From: Notospermus geniculatus
Lineage: Eukaryota > Nemertea > Pilidiophora > Heteronemertea > Lineidae
Reading direction: 5' to 3'
Assembly (NCBI GenBank): GCA_002633025.1
Contig: NMRB01001171.1
Coordinates: forward strand, 1 to 64,000
DNA length: 64,000 nucleotides
A model generated the notes under the pieces. The model saw only the letters and a program-made list of their open reading frames with translations, was not told where the DNA came from and searched no databases. Position 1 is the stretch's first letter; each line of letters opens with the position of its first letter. The translations under genes and the position numbers were made by a program. Shown in pieces: positions 59,259-64,000 of the stretch.

Positions 59259-59432
59259 AAAGGTGCCTATACAGGAGAGTTTTCTCGCACGAGTTGGCTC
59301 TCAATGGGCAACTCAACTGCGAGCAGTTATGACATTGGTCTCAGCGTAAGCCGTGAGGAAACAAACAATGGTGAATTTCCCACTGTGAGCCAACTTCTGC
59401 GAGAAAACTCTCAGGTGGATAGGCGCCTTTAG
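59259..59432. mobile_element. Hairpin element family H, copy 4
   Basis: The arms GAGAGTTTTCTCGCACGAGT and GCGAGAAAACTCTC, with GTTGGCTCTCAATGGGCAAC, show membership. The outer ends AAAGGTGCCTAT/ATAGGCGCCTTT pair as terminal inverted repeats, so this copy defines the element's full length best. Confidence 0.8.
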
Positions 59433-59441
59433 ACTATCAAT

Positions 59442-59858
59442 AGTGAGGTTTTGCAAACTTACGTTTTACATTTACGATTACAATTTGAAAACGTCATGAT
59501 GTCGGCTCTGCGGGACGTTTTTACGTGTAAATCGCTTGCTACACGTAAGAAACTTACGATTTAATCAAAGCCAAATATTTCATTTTTGTAATCCAAGAAT
59601 TCGCCTGCAATTTAACACATTGATAAATGGGTATATTTTGCAGTTGCAGCAAAAATGACAAGAAGAATGCTTGGCACATCTGCCCTGGAGCGCTTGCTAA
59701 ACATGGGATACATCGACCCTCTTTTCACCTGGCACGGGAAGTTTCACGTCAAAGGATGACGCCATCGCGTCACGTTCCTTCTTGACATGAGGCGTGACGT
59801 CATGACGTCGTCAAATCGTAATCGTAAATGTAAAACGTAAGTTTGCAAAACCTCACTA
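59442..59858. mobile_element. Inverted-repeat element with about 62-bp arms, 417 bp
   Basis: GTGAGGTTTTGCAAACTTAC then GTTTTACATTTACGATTAC at the left is mirrored at the right with about three mismatches. It is flanked by TA on both sides. The interior contains several TGACGTCA-type palindromes. No transposase frame is seen, so it is non-autonomous. Confidence 0.85.
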
Positions 59859-59869
59859 ATGAGACCAGA

Positions 59870-59955
59870 GTCACCCTCCTTCTGACATGAAGAGGGGCCT
59901 GACAGGGGATTGAACACGTAACATCAGATGTGATAGGTGACAATGTTTTGCACAA
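59870..59955 (-). repeat. SINE head, family S, inverted
   Basis: Minus-strand GTCACCTATCACATCTGATG and GTGTTCAATCCCCTGTCAGG match the family. It directly adjoins the 417-bp inverted-repeat element. Confidence 0.55.
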
Positions 59956-59999
59956 GAGAAGGGTTAGGGTTAGGGTTGCTCATTGTAACCAACCATGGT

Positions 60000-62900
60000 C
60001 TGTCTCTGGGGCCTAGAGGATGTCTGCCAGAATGTGCACATGTATAAGTTCGTAACTGTCCAAAAGACAGACTGCCAGCCAATATCTCCTTTAGGATACT
60101 TTGCCATCTTTTGCCTGCCATCTTTAGAGTTCTGTGGCAGTAGGATTATAGTATTATGGAAAGAGAAATGATTGGTCTCAGAGAAGACAGCAATCCTTTT
60201 ATACAATGGATAGGTCTGGGATGGAATTGGTCAACAGTGCAAACCTTCCTTTGTATCAAGGACATAAAAGGTGAATCCCAAATTCGTCAAATCCATTTTG
60301 ACCTCTGTAATCAGGACACAACTCAATCTAGGATGGCACCTATCAGTCCAAAAGAGCTACCATACAACTGTCATGGATGATACCGACAGACCTTGGCTAC
60401 CCCAGGAGCAAAATGCAGACTCCCACTGAACATCTGATAAGCCGTTGACAAAAGAAGGATCAAACATATACATTAACCCATTGTGTATGGATCAGTGACG
60501 ACACGCTTCATGAACACAACGTTTAGTGTCCAAGGTTGACACTGGGTGGCAGCACAAGGCACCACTCCCAGGACCTTTCTCCTCCCAGTGGGCTGGGAAT
60601 GGCTACAAACGATATCAGATCATTATTTTATGCCCCGGTAAGGCTATTTTTCACCTCGCGAGTACAGAAGGGGAGTAAGGATGGGCTCATACCCTGGGAA
60701 TAATCTCTGAATACTTTATCAAGACTCGCGCTCGCACGATGACTAAGCGGACATGAAAATATTATCACAAATTTCAAAGGTGAGAGCTTAACACATCATA
60801 GATGGGCTCGATATAAAATCTCTTTGTACACTACATAACAGCCCAGATGGTTAGGTTCATAATCATTGGGAGTGCACTTTGACTTTTGATCGCCACGAAT
60901 CAATCACAAGTTTGTTTTCGAACCTGGGTGGGGTTCATTAGGGAAGTAAGTCTGTTCGCCTACAATGTCTCATTTCTGCGGTAAACAAAGAATATTTTGT
61001 GAGGGAAAAATGGTAGAAAACAACTCAAGTCCCTTCTTGGGGAGTGCGGTGTTGGTGGTGCAGAAGTAAGAGCGTCAGACTTGTGACTGAGAGACTGCAG
61101 GTTCAATACCAGGTCGAACCACCACACTGCACAGACTCTAACTGGTCTGAAAGGATCAAATGATGCGCTGAATGAGCTGCTCCTTGCATTCAGGAGAGAC
61201 TGGGATAATACCGGTACATGTAATGTGAAATGACTTTGACAAAGTGCTGGAAAAAAGGCTAAAACACACATTAACACATGTAGTCTCAGGTTCTGACAGC
61301 CTTACAATACAAGTACCTCAATCAAGGACAAGTCACAGATCCACCAAGTTCAACACAGGACAAAACTGCAGCTCCCTGGAATAATGGATTGGCAGCCAAA
61401 AGGTCGAAATAAAAGAAGATTACCGGGTACTAGAAGTAAAACATGATGACGTCGCCAGGGGGTTTGTTTTCCTTCAATTCACCCCATATCGATGAGCACT
61501 CATGTATCTCAACAGGTATTTATCATTTTTCGATAACGAGATAATAAAGTCACCCTGGAGGTATGATACCTTTGTAGTAGAACAATTGTCATTGTGGGAG
61601 GACAATGAAAATCACAAAATGTCATTGTGATGGTCTCCTTTGATCGGCCTCCTCATCCTATCGATTCCCCCAGTGTGAACTCCGATGCCGTGGAGCAAGA
61701 TCGGTTTATCAATTTGTAGATAATTGCTAACTCTCCAGTTGATCTACTGGCAAACTGAAGAAAAATGCCCAAGTTTGCCGAGCACTTCAAAGTGATGAAA
61801 CAAAAAAGGGTCTTTATTGTAGGCAGTGAGAGTCACGTAACCCGCTCTGTGGTCTCGCAACCGAATAACGTTGCTTGAGCGAGTCCACCCGCCCTGTCGT
61901 CATATGACCAAATCAACACTGCTTGACGTACAAGTAGTTGACCCTTGGGAACTTATCTTGGTTTTATCCTTCGACAGGTCTGGTCAGGGAAGTCCCTGGA
62001 GTTAACCCTCCCTCCCCCCCCCCCATGCCAGAGTTTGCCAACTGAAGTGCCATTGTACAAGCTCAGAGACACGAAACAACCAGAATGCCAGCTAAGAGGC
62101 TTTGCAAATGACATCACAAGCCACCATGCTGGAGGGTACATGCTGCAGAGGCGCAGCAAAATGAGCCCCCAATGACAGTACGTCAAACAATGGCGTGGTG
62201 CACTTCATGCTGTGATGCAAGTCACGTCACGGTCGGCTCATCACACCTCTGCGCCCTATGCCCTCCAGAATGGCCGCCAGGATGACATCATTGCAAGACC
62301 TCTATATGCATGACATGACAGCACCCAAAGTCTGTCTGTTCATAAAATGCAGGAGGAAACAAGAGGAGATGTGATTTAGGAGAAATCAGCCAAACAGATC
62401 CTCAGTTCAGCCGACCGTTGCTACATGAAACAAATCGATAAAACCCCGTAGCAATAACCAATCAGAATCCAATATCAATTGATACCTGGGCAGGTATGAA
62501 CGATTCCGATGAAGCTCGATGAACCCTAGGAACGATATCGATCACCTCACCGCTGTCAGGAGACAGCAATCAGCGTCGGTTGAGTGATATTCGATCAGGA
62601 CGCCACAGTCTTTAATTTTCCACGCTGATGGCACATTGAGCTTTGTGAAAATTCTACTCATGTTTATCAAAGATGTTTGTTTATTTCATTTGCGAAGTAC
62701 AGTCAGATCAATCAAGTGTGTGGGCTCTAGAAGGTCAGGAAAGAACCATGACAAGGTCAAGTTAGCATCCATAAGTCTAGAGGGGAGGGAATTGCTAAGT
62801 GGACTTGTCCTTTATACTTAAGCCTAGTTCATACTTCAATGCACGACCATCGGCATCCGCCGCGCAATCAAAATCTGGATACCGACACAGCATTCGTGCA

Positions 62901-63317
62901 GGCCTTCAGTTGTGTTGGGAATTTTGCCTCATGCAGCAAGCTCCCATTTCAATCTGCACTACCAGCATAGAGATTGTCCCCATAAAAGCTTCCATCATGA
63001 AATGGGAGCTGGATTATTGCATTACATACTAGAGAACTTCTCAATATCTTCATCACAACCATAGGAAATGACTCAAATTAACACTTGAGTACAAGTTGAA
63101 GTAGCAGGGTAGGCTCATCACTACGGCAATCGATAGAAACATGTTGAAAAGAAACACTACCGGTATATTTCATGCTCGGAATGTTTGTGAGGATGTTATA
63201 GGCATTGCAAATCACACCTACAGTAGGTGGACAATCACACAGAGTTTTTCTGTATTTATTCTGTAGAGGAAGCACAACTCATTGAATCAGATGAACGGAA
63301 ATATTCTATAGCGCCTG
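60000..63317. other. No gene recognised
   Basis: Frames of up to 105 codons occur but match nothing known. The tRNA-like unit at 61.0-61.1 kb is the only structured feature seen. Confidence 0.4.
61041..61135 (+). repeat. tRNA-like sequence with a serine-like long middle
   Basis: TTGGTGGTGCAGAAGTAAGA, AGACTTGTGACTGAGAGACT and GCAGGTTCAATACCAGG give A-box, anticodon-like and B-box positions. It is part of the SINE spectrum of this window; no intact cloverleaf can be drawn. Confidence 0.45.
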
Positions 63318-63453
63318 AAGGCCTCCACACACTTTTTCAGCTTGGTGCGGGGTGATTTTTGGATGCTCACATTCTGTGGAGGTAGCGCAGCGGGAAGTAA
63401 CGAAAGCTTCACTGCTGAACTTGGCATGAAACGTTCAAGTTTGTGGAGGCCTT
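63318..63453. mobile_element. Short inverted-repeat element, about 136 bp
   Basis: AAGGCCTCCACACAC and GTTTGTGGAGGCCTT form 15-bp inverted ends with one mismatch. The interior does not fold further in an obvious way. Confidence 0.5.
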
Positions 63454-64000
63454 GACATTGAAAATTACATTACCGACAACACCTGGGGAATTTCCTTGCT
63501 TTTTTCTTGATAAAAATCCTTTGTAGTACCTGTACAGACAGCATTCTTCTTTACAAGTATGTAGTACTCTCAAGGTTACAACCTGCTTCCTCGGCCAGGT
63601 CCTCATCTAAGAAAGGTCAAACATCAAACAGACAGACAAGAGAATCTTCTGGGCACCTGGAAACAAAAACTTCAAAATCCTTGAAAGAATGCTAGAAGTA
63701 AAGGGTAGATTCGATGCAAAAATCTGAAGTAATACATGAGAAGGATTCATCTGTACTTATTCCATAGAACCACAATACAGACACCACAGTTAATGTCATA
63801 GAATGTGTTCGACTGTCATTGACCTCAAGACCACAGAATGTCAGAGAATGTGTGATGTCACATTTTTCAGCGAGTCCCATTCCTCGTCTGGGCTGACTCA
63901 TGATTTTTCAGTTGACGGCACAGAGCTTTGAAGTCATTGCCAAGAACTGCAATGCAGGAAGAAACACAACTGTAATATGACCAATAAATCTTGCTTCATC

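Noticed and set aside
59955-59985. Telomere repeat (GGGTTA)
   Set aside because: Only about three copies occur inside otherwise ordinary sequence; too short to mean a telomere or a fusion site.

Overview
The window reads as draft-assembly nuclear DNA of an animal, most likely a marine invertebrate. It has GT-AG introns of a few hundred bases, genes closely matching vertebrate proteins, no strong CpG depletion, and many short hairpin elements and tRNA-derived SINEs. The palindrome AGGCCTA recurs often. I cannot place the organism below 'invertebrate metazoan'; an echinoderm or other deuterostome is a guess from repeat texture only. Two runs of N (24734-24774 and 49653-49657) and a single N at 19994 mark assembly gaps.

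The genes sit in a compact island at 19.7-37.2 kb. ZW10 (minus strand, 7 exons, 750 aa) and SCFD1/SLY1 (plus strand, 17 exons, 637 aa) lie head to head, with only 288 bp between their start codons. Next comes a small two-exon gene on the minus strand for a 116-aa single-pass membrane protein. It is divergent from a seven-exon plus-strand gene for a 355-aa coiled-coil protein of the CCDC42/CFAP73 (DUF4200) axonemal family. All four models join in frame across every intron with canonical GT and AG. A fifth gene appears only as a last exon at 44480-44672 (minus): the C terminus of a B4GAT1-type glucuronyltransferase. No upstream exon was found.

The flanks (1-19.4 kb, 37.9-44.3 kb, 44.7-64 kb) hold no recognisable protein gene. 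They contain tandem arrays (30-bp, 211-bp, 32-bp, 47-bp, about 60-bp), a 22-bp-period palindromic array at 17.3-17.7 kb, a roughly 370-bp segmental duplication at 40 kb, about eighteen terminal-inverted-repeat or foldback elements (four of one family), and scattered tRNA-like SINE heads, several inside introns.

Functionally, the ZW10/SCFD1 pair is the striking part. In animals ZW10 belongs to the NRZ tether at the ER, and SCFD1 (Sly1) is the SM protein acting on ER-Golgi syntaxins, including syntaxin 18, to which NRZ binds. Two components of one membrane-fusion step therefore share a short intergenic promoter carrying NRF1-, ETS- and E2F-like sites. Other notable observations are a 43-bp triplication that copies an SCFD1 splice donor, and a minisatellite that grew out of the 3' coding end of the B4GAT1-like exon.
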